A stretch of 64,000 nucleotides of DNA from Fibrella aquatilis (GCF_017353255.1 NZ_JAFMYU010000020.1:1-64000), one strand, 5' to 3'. Counted from the stretch's first letter, positions 1 to 8,854 are shown. The notes: generated from the sequence alone by a model not told the origin. Translations and numbers: made by a program.

Positions 1-14
1 CGTTAAACTTTAGA

Positions 15-1118
15 CTAATTCACCTTCACCCTAAGCACCTCATACGGCCGTTTGCGGGTCGATTTGCCCTTGTTGTTTTTGGCCATGTGGTCAATCTGCG
101 AGGTGGTCACGTAGAGGTAGCCATCGTGGAAAGCGTAGCTGTCGGGCCATTGTAGCTGCACCTTGTCGGTCAGGATGTCAGTACGTTTCAGGGGGGCGGC
201 GGGGTTGCCGTTGGTGGCCAGGCTGTAGAGCGCATAACCCTGAATATCACCTATGTAGAGGTTGCCGTCGGGGTCGATGATCATACCGTCGGTGGTGGTG
301 TATTTGCCCAGGTCTTCTACTTTGGCCTTCACGTCGGCGTCGCTCATGTTGGGGTCTCGGAGGGCGGCGGTGGGTACGCGGTAAAGCTTGTTGTCAGACA
401 ACGGCTTGTAGTAGAGCATGTTACCGTCGGGGGTGAGGGCCAGGCCGTCGGAGTTAAACACCACGGGGCCGGTGGCATCTTCCAGCAGTCGCCCGTCGAT
501 GGTGAATTTAAACGTTGGGTCGGCCTTTACGGACGGGTGCCCCTGTAGTTTCATCGTGATCTTGCCGCTTTTGATATCGACCACGGCGATACCCCCGTTT
601 TTCGATTCGGTCAAATACACCACCTCACGCCCGGTGTCTACCCGGATGTCGTTGAGGTAGCTGTCGGGGCCAACGATGTTTTTAAACGAATACTGTTTGA
701 TGACCTTGTTGGTAGTCAGATCGAAGCAAACCAGCTTGTGGGCATCGCGGAAAACGCCCTGCTGCTTGGGGCTAGCCGGATCAATCACCCAGAGGCGGTC
801 TTTATCGTCCACAAATTCTGACTGCACACATACCCAGCGGTTGGTAGGGTCCTGACCGGGTTTCCAGCTATTCCAGGCCGCATCGGGGTAAGGCTTGGTG
901 GTGCCGTCTTTCATCACCTCTACCAGGGCGTATTTATAAGTGTCTGACCAGTAGGGATAGTTGACGAACATCCGCCCCGTTTTCGACACGGCCACGCCGG
1001 TAAGCTGATAGGTATCGTCTTTAAAAATAGGTTCGAGTTTGGCCTGCGCCTGCGTGAGTTGCATTGAGGCGGTTGTCAGCGAGAAGGCCAACCCAGCCTG
1101 TAAAAACCATCTTTTCAT
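15..1118 (-). CDS. Major royal jelly/yellow-family secreted protein
   Basis: A 367-residue secreted protein. Residues 1-26 form a signal peptide (basic MKR start, hydrophobic core, AQA cleavage region). The rest resembles the MRJP/yellow family, a six-bladed beta-propeller related to L-dopachrome tautomerase-like proteins: it has the LTGVAVSKTGRMFVNYP opening, RLWVIDPAS, YLNDIRVD, SDGLALTPDGNMLYY and a PDSYAFHDGYLYVTTSQI ending. In bacteria the family's substrates are mostly unknown, so the enzymatic role is open. It is divergent from the MFS transporter at 1290, with a long inverted repeat between them. The start is the ATG at 1118, which gives a complete signal peptide. Confidence 0.85.
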   Translation of the reverse strand: MKRWFLQAGLAFSLTTASMQLTQAQAKLEPIFKDDTYQLTGVAVSKTGRMFVNYPYWSDTYKYALVEVMKDGTTKPYPDAAWNSWKPGQDPTNRWVCVQSEFVDDKDRLWVIDPASPKQQGVFRDAHKLVCFDLTTNKVIKQYSFKNIVGPDSYLNDIRVDTGREVVYLTESKNGGIAVVDIKSGKITMKLQGHPSVKADPTFKFTIDGRLLEDATGPVVFNSDGLALTPDGNMLYYKPLSDNKLYRVPTAALRDPNMSDADVKAKVEDLGKYTTTDGMIIDPDGNLYIGDIQGYALYSLATNGNPAAPLKRTDILTDKVQLQWPDSYAFHDGYLYVTTSQIDHMAKNNKGKSTRKRPYEVLRVKVN

Positions 1119-1174
1119 ATCCGTTGTGTTGTTTAGACTTGAAACGGACTGTTTTGTGTGAAGGTTTAGGAAAA

Positions 1175-1287
1175 GGATGTACGATGTACGAGTTACGAAT
1201 TACGATTTTTGCTTACGCCAAAGTAAAAGCTGACTGCACCGGCGGACCGGCGTCAGCAACAAATCGTATATCGTACATCGTACATCC
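1175..1287. repeat. Long intergenic inverted repeat H1 (divergent genes)
   Basis: The left arm begins at 1175 (GGATGTACGATGTACGAG...) and the right arm ends at 1287. The outer 17 bp pair perfectly, followed by an imperfect stretch, and an inner GCTGAC...GTCAGC stem (about 1229-1257) encloses a GC-rich tip. It lies between two divergently transcribed genes, so it cannot be a terminator for either. Its left arm is nearly the same sequence as the left arm of H4 at 5619. Confidence 0.85.
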
Positions 1288-1289
1288 TT

Positions 1290-2555
1290 ATGCTCCCTTA
1301 CCCTACACCCGCCCGGCCCGACTGGCGAACCGTACTTAGTTTACCCGTGCTTGTGGCAGCGCTGGGCTATTTTGTAGACGTGTACGACCTGCTGATTTTC
1401 AACATCGTGCGCGTACCCAGCCTCACCGAACTGGGGCTAGACGAAAAAGCCGTGTCGCTGGTGGGTGGGCGAATTTTGAATTTCCAGCAGGCGGGGCTGC
1501 TCCTGGGCGGCATCCTGTGGGGCATCCTGGGCGACAAGAAGGGGCGGCTGTCGGTGCTATTCGGGTCTATCATCACCTATTCACTAGCCAACATTGCCTG
1601 TGGTTTTGTGGGGTCGGCAGATGCCTATGCCTGGCTGCGGTTTGTGGCCGGGCTGGGCCTGGCGGGTGAGCTAGGCGCGGGCATTACGCTGGTGAGCGAA
1701 GTGCTACCCAAACACCTGCGCGGCTACGGTACCAGCGTAGTGGCTAGCGTGGGGCTGCTGGGGGCCGTGGCGGCTTTTCTGACTGTCAACACCAGCGGCA
1801 ATTGGCGGCTAACCTACTTCATTGGCGGCGGGCTGGGGCTGGCCCTGCTCTTGCTGCGCATTGGCGTACTGGAGTCGGGGATGTACAAGCAACTGCGCGA
1901 AACGACCGTGCGGCGGGGCAATTTCGGTGCGTTTTTCACCAACAGCGACCGGTTTCTGCGCTACCTCCGCTGCATGGGCATTGCCTTGCCCACCTATTTC
2001 GTGATCGGTTTGCTGGCCACATTTGGTAATGAATTTGGCAAAGCAATGGGTATTCAGGAAGCCATTTTGCCCGGCAAATGCGTGATGTACACCTATATCG
2101 GCACGGCTGCGGGCGACCTCTTCAGCGGCTTGTTCAGCCAATGGCTACGGTCACGGCGGGGGGCCATCGGTTGGATGCTGGCGTTTACGGCCTTATTTGT
2201 AGCCTTATTCTTGTCAGGGTTAATCGACTCAGCTACAACCTTTTATATCGTCTGCGGCTGCATGGGTTTTGGTATCGGTTACATCGCTATGTTCCTGACC
2301 GTGACCGCCGAGAGCTTCGGCACCAACCTCCGCGCCACGGCCACCACCTCCGTTGCTAACAACGTGCGCGCCACCACGTTGCTCACCATCCCGCTGTTTC
2401 AATCACTCAAGAATGTACCCGCCCTTGGCGTGTTAGGTGCCGGGGCCACCGTAGCTCTCCTCTGCTTCACCCTGGCCGCCTGGTCATTAAGTGCCCTTGG
2501 CGAGACGTATGGGAAGGAGTTGGATTACAGTGAAGGGGCAGGGAGTGTACAATGA
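1290..2555 (+). CDS. MFS transporter
   Basis: A 421-residue integral membrane protein with about 12 hydrophobic segments. The loop between TM2 and TM3 carries the MFS signature GDKKGR (about residues 91-96), and PKHLRGYGTS resembles the second conserved loop of the metabolite:proton symporter group. It probably imports a sugar or organic acid; the substrate cannot be read from sequence. The ATG at 1290 is 2 nt after the right arm of H1. The stop codon (2553-2555) lies inside the left arm of H2, so the last codons are part of that hairpin. Confidence 0.9.
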   Translation: MLPYPTPARPDWRTVLSLPVLVAALGYFVDVYDLLIFNIVRVPSLTELGLDEKAVSLVGGRILNFQQAGLLLGGILWGILGDKKGRLSVLFGSIITYSLANIACGFVGSADAYAWLRFVAGLGLAGELGAGITLVSEVLPKHLRGYGTSVVASVGLLGAVAAFLTVNTSGNWRLTYFIGGGLGLALLLLRIGVLESGMYKQLRETTVRRGNFGAFFTNSDRFLRYLRCMGIALPTYFVIGLLATFGNEFGKAMGIQEAILPGKCVMYTYIGTAAGDLFSGLFSQWLRSRRGAIGWMLAFTALFVALFLSGLIDSATTFYIVCGCMGFGIGYIAMFLTVTAESFGTNLRATATTSVANNVRATTLLTIPLFQSLKNVPALGVLGAGATVALLCFTLAAWSLSALGETYGKELDYSEGAGSVQ

Positions 2556-2640
2556 ATAATGCACAATGACCCATGGCTTCGCGCCCGGATATTCCAGCGC
2601 GAAGCCATTGGTCATTGTGCATTATTCATTGTACATTCCC
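2541..2640. repeat. Long intergenic inverted repeat H2 (convergent genes)
   Basis: Arms 2541-2584 and 2597-2640 pair over 44 bp with two mismatches; the loop is 12 nt. The stem is made of words such as GTACAATGAATAATGCACAATGA and its tip is GC-rich (GGCTTCGCGC). It lies between convergent genes and contains the stop codon of the MFS gene. No U-tract follows either side. Confidence 0.9.
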
Positions 2641-2643
2641 TGC

Positions 2644-3372
2644 CTACTGATTGCTCAGCACCTGGTCACGGCGGATGTTTTCGGGGGGGGCGCTGTTGTT
2701 GCCCTGCCGGTATTCTTTGGCTTTGAAATCGCCGCGCTTCACCGACTTGATGAAGTTAGCCCAGGCAAAGGGGTTTAGGAATGGAATGTTGGTCACACTA
2801 CCCCGATTGGCAAAAGATTCACGACCCAGAAACTGCTGATTCATAAAATACTGATGGTTCGAAAGAGCCCCCATCGGTGTGGCGTAGGAGGCACGGAGCA
2901 TGGCGGCGGGGTCCATATTGCGGGCGAGGGCTTCGCGCTCTTTCTCGTCGGGCAGTTTCATATCAACCAGCGCCCGTTTGAAAAGCTCCTCCGTTGGGTA
3001 GGGGTACACTTTCACTTCAGACAATAGTTTGACGTCCTCCTGCAAGGCCACCACCGCCGAATAGGTAATCTCGTTGAGGCGGCGGGGAATGATGTGGTAC
3101 TGCGTTTTGTAGCCCACGTAGCTAAAAATAATGCTGTCGCCGGGGAAAACGGGCAGGGCAAAATAGCCATTCATGGCCGACAGCACCCCCTTGCCCGCCC
3201 GGGGAATGAAGATGCGGGCCAGTGGCAGCGGCTCGTTGTTTTTGCCACCGGTGATGATACCCGTGAAGGTCACCTGCCGCTCTTGGCCCTGCGCCTGCCC
3301 ATCGGTGGCGAGGCTCAGCAAGCCCAGCACCACCAGTAACAGTACACCATATTGTCGAATCAGTTGTTTCAT
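2644..3372 (-). CDS. Carboxypeptidase-like regulatory domain protein
   Basis: A 242-residue exported protein. A signal peptide ends near residue 28 (DGQAQGQ). Residues about 33-115 match the carboxypeptidase D regulatory-like beta-sandwich found at the N-terminus of TonB-dependent receptors and in stand-alone Bacteroidota periplasmic proteins: FTGIITGGKNNEPLPLARI, MNGYFALPVFPGDSIIFSYVGY. The C-terminal half (FKRALVDMKLP, then NPFAWANFIKSVKRGDFK) is conserved-looking but I do not recognise a domain. The function is unknown, probably surface or periplasmic. Transcribed in the same direction as the cdsA operon but separated from it by hairpin H3. Confidence 0.75.
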   Translation of the reverse strand: MKQLIRQYGVLLLVVLGLLSLATDGQAQGQERQVTFTGIITGGKNNEPLPLARIFIPRAGKGVLSAMNGYFALPVFPGDSIIFSYVGYKTQYHIIPRRLNEITYSAVVALQEDVKLLSEVKVYPYPTEELFKRALVDMKLPDEKEREALARNMDPAAMLRASYATPMGALSNHQYFMNQQFLGRESFANRGSVTNIPFLNPFAWANFIKSVKRGDFKAKEYRQGNNSAPPENIRRDQVLSNQ

Positions 3373-3489
3373 GCCAGTCGCAAGACCCGGTTTTCAGGCC
3401 AGGCGTTGCTAGTTAAAGTAACAAAGTAAACGCATGGGCGGTTGCAGCGAGGCAATTAAACCGCTTTTTAACGAATGTTAAGGAGGAAG

Positions 3490-3573
3490 TATAAAGAGTG
3501 AAAGACCGAATGAGTGAAAGATCGCTTGCTTTGGTGTTCGCTCTTTCACTCATTCAGTCTTTCACTCTTTATA
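3490..3573. repeat. Long intergenic inverted repeat H3 (co-directional genes)
   Basis: Arms 3490-3524 and 3539-3573 pair over 35 bp with two mismatches; the loop is 14 nt. The stem word GAGTGAAAGA is repeated imperfectly inside each arm. It starts 3 nt past the cdsA stop codon and lies between two minus-strand genes, so it could mark the end of the cdsA operon. Confidence 0.9.
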
Positions 3574-3575
3574 CA

Positions 3576-4388
3576 TTATGCAAACAACTTCAAAAACGTC
3601 AGAATGAAGGGGGCGGCCAGGAGCAGGCCGTCGAAACGATCGAGGAAGCCGCCGTGGCCGGGGATGCTCGTGCCTGAATCTTTGATAGCAATGCTCCGCT
3701 TAAACAGCGACTCGACCAGGTCGCCGTAGGTGCCCGTGACCACAATGATACCCCCAATGCAATACCACTGCCAGGGCGGCAGGTCGGGCGCATAGAACGT
3801 CAGCCCCAGGGCTACCAGCCCGGCAGCAATGGTCCCACCAATACTACCTTCCCACGATTTTTTGGGCGACACCCGCTCGAACAGCTTGCGCTTACCAAAC
3901 TTGGTACCGGCAAAATAGGCCCCAATGTCGCTGGCCCAAAGCAGAAACAGGCACCCAAGCACCACGCGGGGCTGGTAGACCCCCGTGCGCAGGGCCAGCA
4001 CGTTGAGCAGCGCAAACGGCACCCCCACGTAGATGATGCCCAGAAACGTGAAGCCAATATTGGTAAAGGGCTTCATGTCTTTTTTCTTGTAGAGCTTAAT
4101 CAAAAAGATCATCGACGAGGCCGGGCTAATGAGGTAATACGCCGACTCATGCACAAACCCCATCTCGACCAAAAATGTGAGTACGCTAATAAGGCAACCT
4201 ACCACCGCGCCATAATATGTGAGTGGCTGGTTGCCGTCGAGGCCTAACAGCCGGTAGAACTCAATCTGTGCTAAGGCGCTGATAACCAGAAACAACAGCG
4301 CAAACGTCCAGACGCTGTAAGAAATGCAGAACAGGATGACGGCCACACCAAACACAGCCGCGATAACGCGCTGCTGAAGGTTCGACAT
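3576..4388 (-). CDS. cdsA: Phosphatidate cytidylyltransferase
   Basis: This enzyme makes CDP-diacylglycerol from phosphatidate and CTP in the inner membrane, the branch point of phospholipid synthesis. The protein has about 270 residues and several membrane spans. It carries the family signature near the C-terminus: IKDSGTSIPGHGGFLDRFDG, with the expected KD, PGHGG and DRxD residues, preceded by SPKKSWEGS and GDLVESLFKRS. I chose the ATG at 4388 (MSNLQQRV) rather than the upstream ATG at 4415, because it starts one base after the stop of the DUF2007 gene; the longer start would overlap that gene. Confidence 0.95.
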   Translation of the reverse strand: MSNLQQRVIAAVFGVAVILFCISYSVWTFALLFLVISALAQIEFYRLLGLDGNQPLTYYGAVVGCLISVLTFLVEMGFVHESAYYLISPASSMIFLIKLYKKKDMKPFTNIGFTFLGIIYVGVPFALLNVLALRTGVYQPRVVLGCLFLLWASDIGAYFAGTKFGKRKLFERVSPKKSWEGSIGGTIAAGLVALGLTFYAPDLPPWQWYCIGGIIVVTGTYGDLVESLFKRSIAIKDSGTSIPGHGGFLDRFDGLLLAAPFILTFLKLFA

Positions 4389-4389
4389 G

Positions 4390-4602
4390 TTAGCTAGCTG
4401 TTGTCTCATTATCAAGAATTATCCGCGCCAATATCGCGTCTTTGGTGGGAACATACACCTCATGATTCCCGAAAACGGGGTAAGCGCTGCTCTGTTTATT
4501 AATCACTACGGCGTTGATATCCTGTTCGGCCAGTTTGGCTTTCGCCAGTTCGGCCTGATGAGGCAAACGGGTAGTCAAAATCTTTTCCCAGTCGGAAGTC
4601 AT
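4390..4602 (-). CDS. DUF2007-type small protein
   Basis: A 70-residue soluble protein (MTSDWEKILTTRL...). The pattern of an extended strand, a helix (QAELAKAKLAEQDINAVVINKQ) and the late EVYVPTKDAILARIIL segment fits the DUF2007 'putative signal-transducing' family, found widely beside membrane or lipid genes in Bacteroidota. Its start codon overlaps the stop of the CPBP gene (ATGA at 4599-4602), and cdsA starts one base downstream, so the three genes look translationally coupled. Its biochemical role is unknown. Confidence 0.75.
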   Translation of the reverse strand: MTSDWEKILTTRLPHQAELAKAKLAEQDINAVVINKQSSAYPVFGNHEVYVPTKDAILARIILDNETTAS

Positions 4603-5525
4603 TCGTTCAATCGTTTAAGCCGGAGGGCCAATACTACACTGAGAGCGGCCGCCAGTAAAGCCACGGGCAGGGGCACTATATCGTTGGCTTCGAGGTCTAT
4701 GGTGGTCATTTTCTGTTTGTTCAACGCCATCACCACCACCGCCAGCCCATTGTTGACAAAGTGGGCCAGTATGGGTATCCAGAGGTTGCCTGTCCAGACG
4801 TAGAGGTAGCCAAACAGCCCACCCAGCAGCATCCGGGGCACAAAACCATAGAACTGGAGGTGAATGGCACTAAACAATGCCGCCGCCAGCCAGATGCCCA
4901 CGTGCACGTTTCCGCCCGACCAGGCAATAAACTTGCGTTGCAGCACCCCCCGAAACAGCACCTCTTCGCCAATGCCGGGCAATATAGCCACCACCAGTAG
5001 GGCCATCAGCAGTTGCGGCACGCCCGAAATAGTGGTCAGAAACTGCGTCAGCTTGGCCACGTCGTCTTCCTTCTGGCGCATCCAGCGTTCCAGCGGGGCC
5101 AGGGTGTCGGGCAGGTGCATGTGCTGATTCCACTCGATGACGTAGCCGTTGAAGAGACCGAAAGACAACACAATGGGCACCACCAGCCACCAGCCCAACA
5201 CCCGGTTGCGAAAGTTGAAATCGGCCAGGGTGCGGCGATCAACCCATTGCCAGTAGAGCAGAGAGGGCAGCAGAAACGAGCAAACATGCGATACGGCCTG
5301 TACGCCCATGAGCCACCACCAGCCGTTGGGTACGCTGGCAGGGTTTACCAGCAGCTCGTTTACCGAAAAGCCCTGCCCTTTTACCGATGAGCCTAGGCTA
5401 ACAACGACCAGCACCAACAACCCGCCGAGGGTCATACCCAGCATGACGATGCCGAAAAACAGTAGCATCGACCGCAGCGGTTGCGGCTCAGGCGTAATGA
5501 TGTAGGGCGTATTCGTTTCGGGCAT
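4599..5525 (-). CDS. CPBP-family intramembrane glutamic endopeptidase
   Basis: A polytopic membrane protein of about 308 residues with the CPBP (Abi/Rce1-like) motifs: motif 1 GIGEEVLFRG (EExxxR), motif 2 with a conserved His (FSAIHLQFYGF), and the final HFVNNGLA (HxxxN). Members cleave CaaX-like or other membrane substrates, and some serve as bacteriocin immunity proteins; the substrate here is unknown. The ATG at 5525 (MPETNTP) is preferred over the ATG at 5558, since a TAAATTTA element resembling a -7 box lies just upstream of 5525. First gene of a coupled operon with DUF2007 and cdsA. Confidence 0.85.
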   Translation of the reverse strand: MPETNTPYIITPEPQPLRSMLLFFGIVMLGMTLGGLLVLVVVSLGSSVKGQGFSVNELLVNPASVPNGWWWLMGVQAVSHVCSFLLPSLLYWQWVDRRTLADFNFRNRVLGWWLVVPIVLSFGLFNGYVIEWNQHMHLPDTLAPLERWMRQKEDDVAKLTQFLTTISGVPQLLMALLVVAILPGIGEEVLFRGVLQRKFIAWSGGNVHVGIWLAAALFSAIHLQFYGFVPRMLLGGLFGYLYVWTGNLWIPILAHFVNNGLAVVVMALNKQKMTTIDLEANDIVPLPVALLAAALSVVLALRLKRLNE

Positions 5526-5618
5526 ATATCCGGTAAATTTACAGCCTGAATCCGACATGGCGAACCAAAAAGGCCATTCTACCTACGAATCGTACAAAAA
5601 CTAATCTGCCGGGAAAGA

Positions 5619-5734
5619 CGTTGGGATGTACGATGTACGAGGTACGAATTACGATTTTTGCTTACGCCAGCGTACCATTGCTCCGGCGTAAGCAAAAATC
5701 GTAATTCGTACCTCGTACATCGTAAATCCCAACG
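5619..5734. repeat. Long intergenic inverted repeat H4 (divergent genes)
   Basis: Arms 5619-5668 and 5685-5734 pair over 50 bp with one mismatch; the loop is 16 nt. It lies between divergent genes and its right arm ends 3 nt before the dus start codon, so it cannot be a terminator and would fold the whole dus leader if transcribed. The left arm shares the block GATGTACGATGTACGAG and the adjoining TTACGCC region with H1. Confidence 0.92.
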
Positions 5735-5737
5735 TAC

Positions 5738-6727
5738 ATGGCTAAAATAGGACCCATCGAATTAGGCGATTTTCCGCTGCTGCTGGCCCCCATGGAGGAC
5801 GTCAGCGACCCGCCGTTTCGTGCCGTTTGTAAAGAAAACGGGGCCGACCTGATGTATACCGAATTCATCTCGTCGGAAGGCCTCATCCGCGATGCCGCTA
5901 AGAGCGTGCAGAAGCTCGACATTTTTGACTACGAACGCCCCATCGGCATTCAGCTTTTTGGTTCCGACGTAGAGACCATGGGCGAATGCGCCCGCATTTC
6001 GACCGGTGCCCATCCCGATCTGATTGATATCAATTACGGCTGTCCCGTGAAACAGGTGGCCTGTCGCGGGGCGGGGGCGGCTTTGTTGCAGGACATCCCG
6101 AAGATGGTGCGCATGACCAAAGCCGTTATCGACAATACGCACCTGCCCGTGACGGTGAAAACCCGCCTCGGTTGGGACGACAGCACCAAGAATATTCTGG
6201 ATGTGGCCGAACGCTTACAGGATATTGGTATTCAGGCACTTACCGTACACGGTCGTACCCGTGTGCAGATGTACAAGGGCGAGGCCGACTGGACGCTGAT
6301 TGGTCGGCTTAAGGAAAACCCGCGCATCACCATCCCCATCTTCGGCAACGGCGACATCGACTCGCCTGAAAAGGCGCTGGAATACCGCGACCGCTACGGC
6401 GTAGATGGCATCATGATTGGCCGCGCCAGCATTGGCTACCCCTGGATTTTCAATGAGATCAAGCATTTCCTGGCCACCGGCACCCACCGCCCCGCCCCCA
6501 CCGTGCAGGACCGCGTAGACGCCTGCCGCAAACACCTCGATTTCTCGATTCGCTGGAAAGGCGAGCGGACGGGCATTGTGGAAATGCGCCGCCACTACGC
6601 CAACTACTTTAAAGGCCTCCCCGATTTCAAACCCTTCCGTATGCGCTTTGTGGTTGCTGACTCGCTTGATGAGTTGCTCCTGATTTTGGACGAAGTGAGT
6701 GGGTTTTATGAGGAGCTAATAGCATGA
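5738..6727 (+). CDS. dusB: tRNA-dihydrouridine synthase
   Basis: An FMN-dependent enzyme that reduces uridine to dihydrouridine in the D-loop of tRNAs. The protein has 329 residues: an N-terminal TIM barrel (LLLAPMEDVSDPPFR) with catalytic Cys102 in NYGCPVKQ, followed by RGAGAALLQ, the FMN-phosphate region (VKTRLGWDD; VHGRTR; IFGNGDI; IMIGRASIGYPWIF) and a C-terminal helical tRNA-binding domain. Most similar to the DusB group; the exact paralogue name is less certain. The ATG at 5738 directly follows hairpin H4. The stop overlaps the next gene by ATGA, so dus and the EamA transporter are probably coupled. Confidence 0.93.
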   Translation: MAKIGPIELGDFPLLLAPMEDVSDPPFRAVCKENGADLMYTEFISSEGLIRDAAKSVQKLDIFDYERPIGIQLFGSDVETMGECARISTGAHPDLIDINYGCPVKQVACRGAGAALLQDIPKMVRMTKAVIDNTHLPVTVKTRLGWDDSTKNILDVAERLQDIGIQALTVHGRTRVQMYKGEADWTLIGRLKENPRITIPIFGNGDIDSPEKALEYRDRYGVDGIMIGRASIGYPWIFNEIKHFLATGTHRPAPTVQDRVDACRKHLDFSIRWKGERTGIVEMRRHYANYFKGLPDFKPFRMRFVVADSLDELLLILDEVSGFYEELIA

Positions 6728-7650
6728 CAAACACCACTACCCTCCCCGTTGAACCCGTTGTTGTTCCCCAAAAGCGCCCTCTGCTGGCCTGGGTGCTGCT
6801 GACGTGCATGGCCCTGGTATGGGGTAGTTCGTTTATTATGATGAAGAAAGCGCTGGGGGCATTTACCGTGCAGCAGGTAGCGTCGGGTCGGATTTTCTTT
6901 GCGTTCCTGTTTTTCGTGCCCTTCATGCTTGTGCAAATCCGGCAGGTCGAGGTGCGGCAGGCGTTGCGGCATCGGTGGCTGGCCCTGCTGGGGTCAGGTA
7001 CGCTAGGGTTTTTGCTGCCCGCGTTTTTGTTTGCTGAAGCAGGCGCTCACTTAAATAGCTCACTATCAGGTACATTAAACTCGCTTAGCCCGCTGTTTGT
7101 CCTGCTGGTGGGCACGCTGGTGTTTGCGCAACGGTTCAAATCTAATCAGGTATGGGGCATTCTGCTGGGCTTTGTGGGGTCGCTGATTCTGGTCTTTTTC
7201 AGTGCTACCGGCTCGTTCGCCATCAACGGTTATGCCCTGCTGGTGGTGCTGGCCACGCTTATGTACGGGGCTAATACTAATGTGATTGCCAAGTACCTGG
7301 CTCACCTCCCCGCGCTGGTTGCCACACCCTGGACGTTCGCCTTCGTGGGTCCTATTGCCGGTATCTTCCTGCTCTCCACCGACTTCATTAGCCGCGCCAC
7401 GCAGCCGGGCGTGTGGGAGCCGCTGGGAGCCATTTTGTTTTTGGGCATCCTGGCATCAGGCATCACGTCGGTATTATTTATCCGGGTGGTGCAACTCTCG
7501 TCGGGCGTGTTTGCAGCGTCGGTCACGTACCTCATCCCCGTGGTGGCCGTTGTCTGGGGCCTGTTCGACGGCGAAACCATCTACCCCCAGCAATACCTCG
7601 GCCTCAGTATTAGTTTGCTGGGTATCTATCTGGTGAACAGGCAGAAGTAA
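6724..7650 (+). CDS. EamA/DMT-family transporter
   Basis: A 308-residue inner membrane protein with about ten hydrophobic segments in two EamA repeats. The first opens with LLTCMALVWGSSFIMMKKAL (about residues 21-40), and the second contains TPWTFAFVGPIAGIFLL and ends in the SVTYLIPVVAVVWGLFDGE motif. Such proteins export amino acids or other small metabolites; the substrate cannot be predicted. It overlaps the dus stop codon by four bases (ATGA), suggesting co-translation. No hairpin follows it. Confidence 0.9.
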   Translation: MTNTTTLPVEPVVVPQKRPLLAWVLLTCMALVWGSSFIMMKKALGAFTVQQVASGRIFFAFLFFVPFMLVQIRQVEVRQALRHRWLALLGSGTLGFLLPAFLFAEAGAHLNSSLSGTLNSLSPLFVLLVGTLVFAQRFKSNQVWGILLGFVGSLILVFFSATGSFAINGYALLVVLATLMYGANTNVIAKYLAHLPALVATPWTFAFVGPIAGIFLLSTDFISRATQPGVWEPLGAILFLGILASGITSVLFIRVVQLSSGVFAASVTYLIPVVAVVWGLFDGETIYPQQYLGLSISLLGIYLVNRQK

Positions 7651-7729
7651 ATGAGTTCTTTACCGAATAGATGTAAGCGGTCAGTGAAATAATAATAACT
7701 TGGGGTCAGTTCCGAACTCACCATTCGTT

Positions 7730-8854
7730 ATGTTTCAACAACGCTACGTCTACTTGCTGCTGGGCAGCCTGTTGCTTAATGCCTGCAAACAACCCGCTCC
7801 TGACGAACCCACGCCTGATCTGGGAGCGAGTTGGCAGACCCATCCCAACTTCCTGTATTCCTGGAAGATACAGTTGAACAGCTTTGCCGACTCCAACCGA
7901 ATTATGCTGGCAGGCACCACTACCATTGCTATGGCTCCGGGTGCTGAGAACCCCATTACCGACACATCATTCGTCAATTATGGCGGGGTAGCACAAAATT
8001 TGGGCGGCCTCAACGTTCGCCCCATACTTACCTCCGCCTTTATGGCGAATTTGACGCAGAGGGCCGTTATCATCTCGCCGACTACCGACCCCGTTGGTGA
8101 TTACACCAAGTGCTATATACCACTGACATCAATTGATAGTGGGTTCACTGAATACGCCTCGCCCAACTTCTACCTGGGTGAGTCGGCAGTCGTAAACCAG
8201 CGGAATCAACTACTCATCCCATATCGGCGTAGCCGGTTGCCTGATGGCTCATTGCCCAGTAGCAACTTATCATTAGCCATCTTGTCGTTGAACGTCTCCG
8301 CGCTGCCGGAGAAAGCCATCCGAGTTAACAAAATACGCCTGATCAACATACCCAACAGCACTTACATTTATGCCGTAAACTTGTGTTCAGCTGGCGACAA
8401 TTTCATTGTGTCTACGAATGAGGGTACTTATTTGGTAACGCCCGATGGTGCATATCGGCAGTCGAGCCAATCAACAATGGCTAAACTCTTCATCTATAAT
8501 GGGGTTCTTCATGGTGTTGTAAGCCCAAGCAGTTACAACAACTTCAAATACCAATTAGCTACCTCAACCAACCAAGGCAATACATGGGTGGTAATTGGCG
8601 ATGAATTGCCTGCTACTTACAGTAGGCTACTATATAAGCAGGTTGGAAAAGACTTGATTGCGATATACGGTTCACAATTATTTTTACTAAGACTGACGCC
8701 CAACAACTTAACAACGACTGAGCTGGATAGGAATGGCCTGGAAGGAAATCAGATCACTTCCATCGCCCAATTCCGTAATACGGTGTATGTATCGACGCTA
8801 TCGGGCATATTTACCAAACCGGCTCGTACCTTTCTGACACCGAAAAAGAACTAA
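7730..8854 (+). CDS. Putative lipoprotein with beta-propeller-like repeats
   Basis: A protein of about 374 residues starting at the ATG at 7730, which yields a short lipoprotein signal (LLLGSLLLNAC, lipidated Cys near residue 20); a longer upstream frame would place this signal internally. I recognise no family. STNQGNTW resembles an Asp-box (SxDxGxTW), and the alternating short hydrophobic strands suggest a beta-propeller like those of BNR/sialidase-type proteins. Base composition is visibly more AT-rich than the neighbours. Probably outer-membrane or surface anchored; function unknown. Confidence 0.7.
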   Translation: MFQQRYVYLLLGSLLLNACKQPAPDEPTPDLGASWQTHPNFLYSWKIQLNSFADSNRIMLAGTTTIAMAPGAENPITDTSFVNYGGVAQNLGGLNVRPILTSAFMANLTQRAVIISPTTDPVGDYTKCYIPLTSIDSGFTEYASPNFYLGESAVVNQRNQLLIPYRRSRLPDGSLPSSNLSLAILSLNVSALPEKAIRVNKIRLINIPNSTYIYAVNLCSAGDNFIVSTNEGTYLVTPDGAYRQSSQSTMAKLFIYNGVLHGVVSPSSYNNFKYQLATSTNQGNTWVVIGDELPATYSRLLYKQVGKDLIAIYGSQLFLLRLTPNNLTTTELDRNGLEGNQITSIAQFRNTVYVSTLSGIFTKPARTFLTPKKN

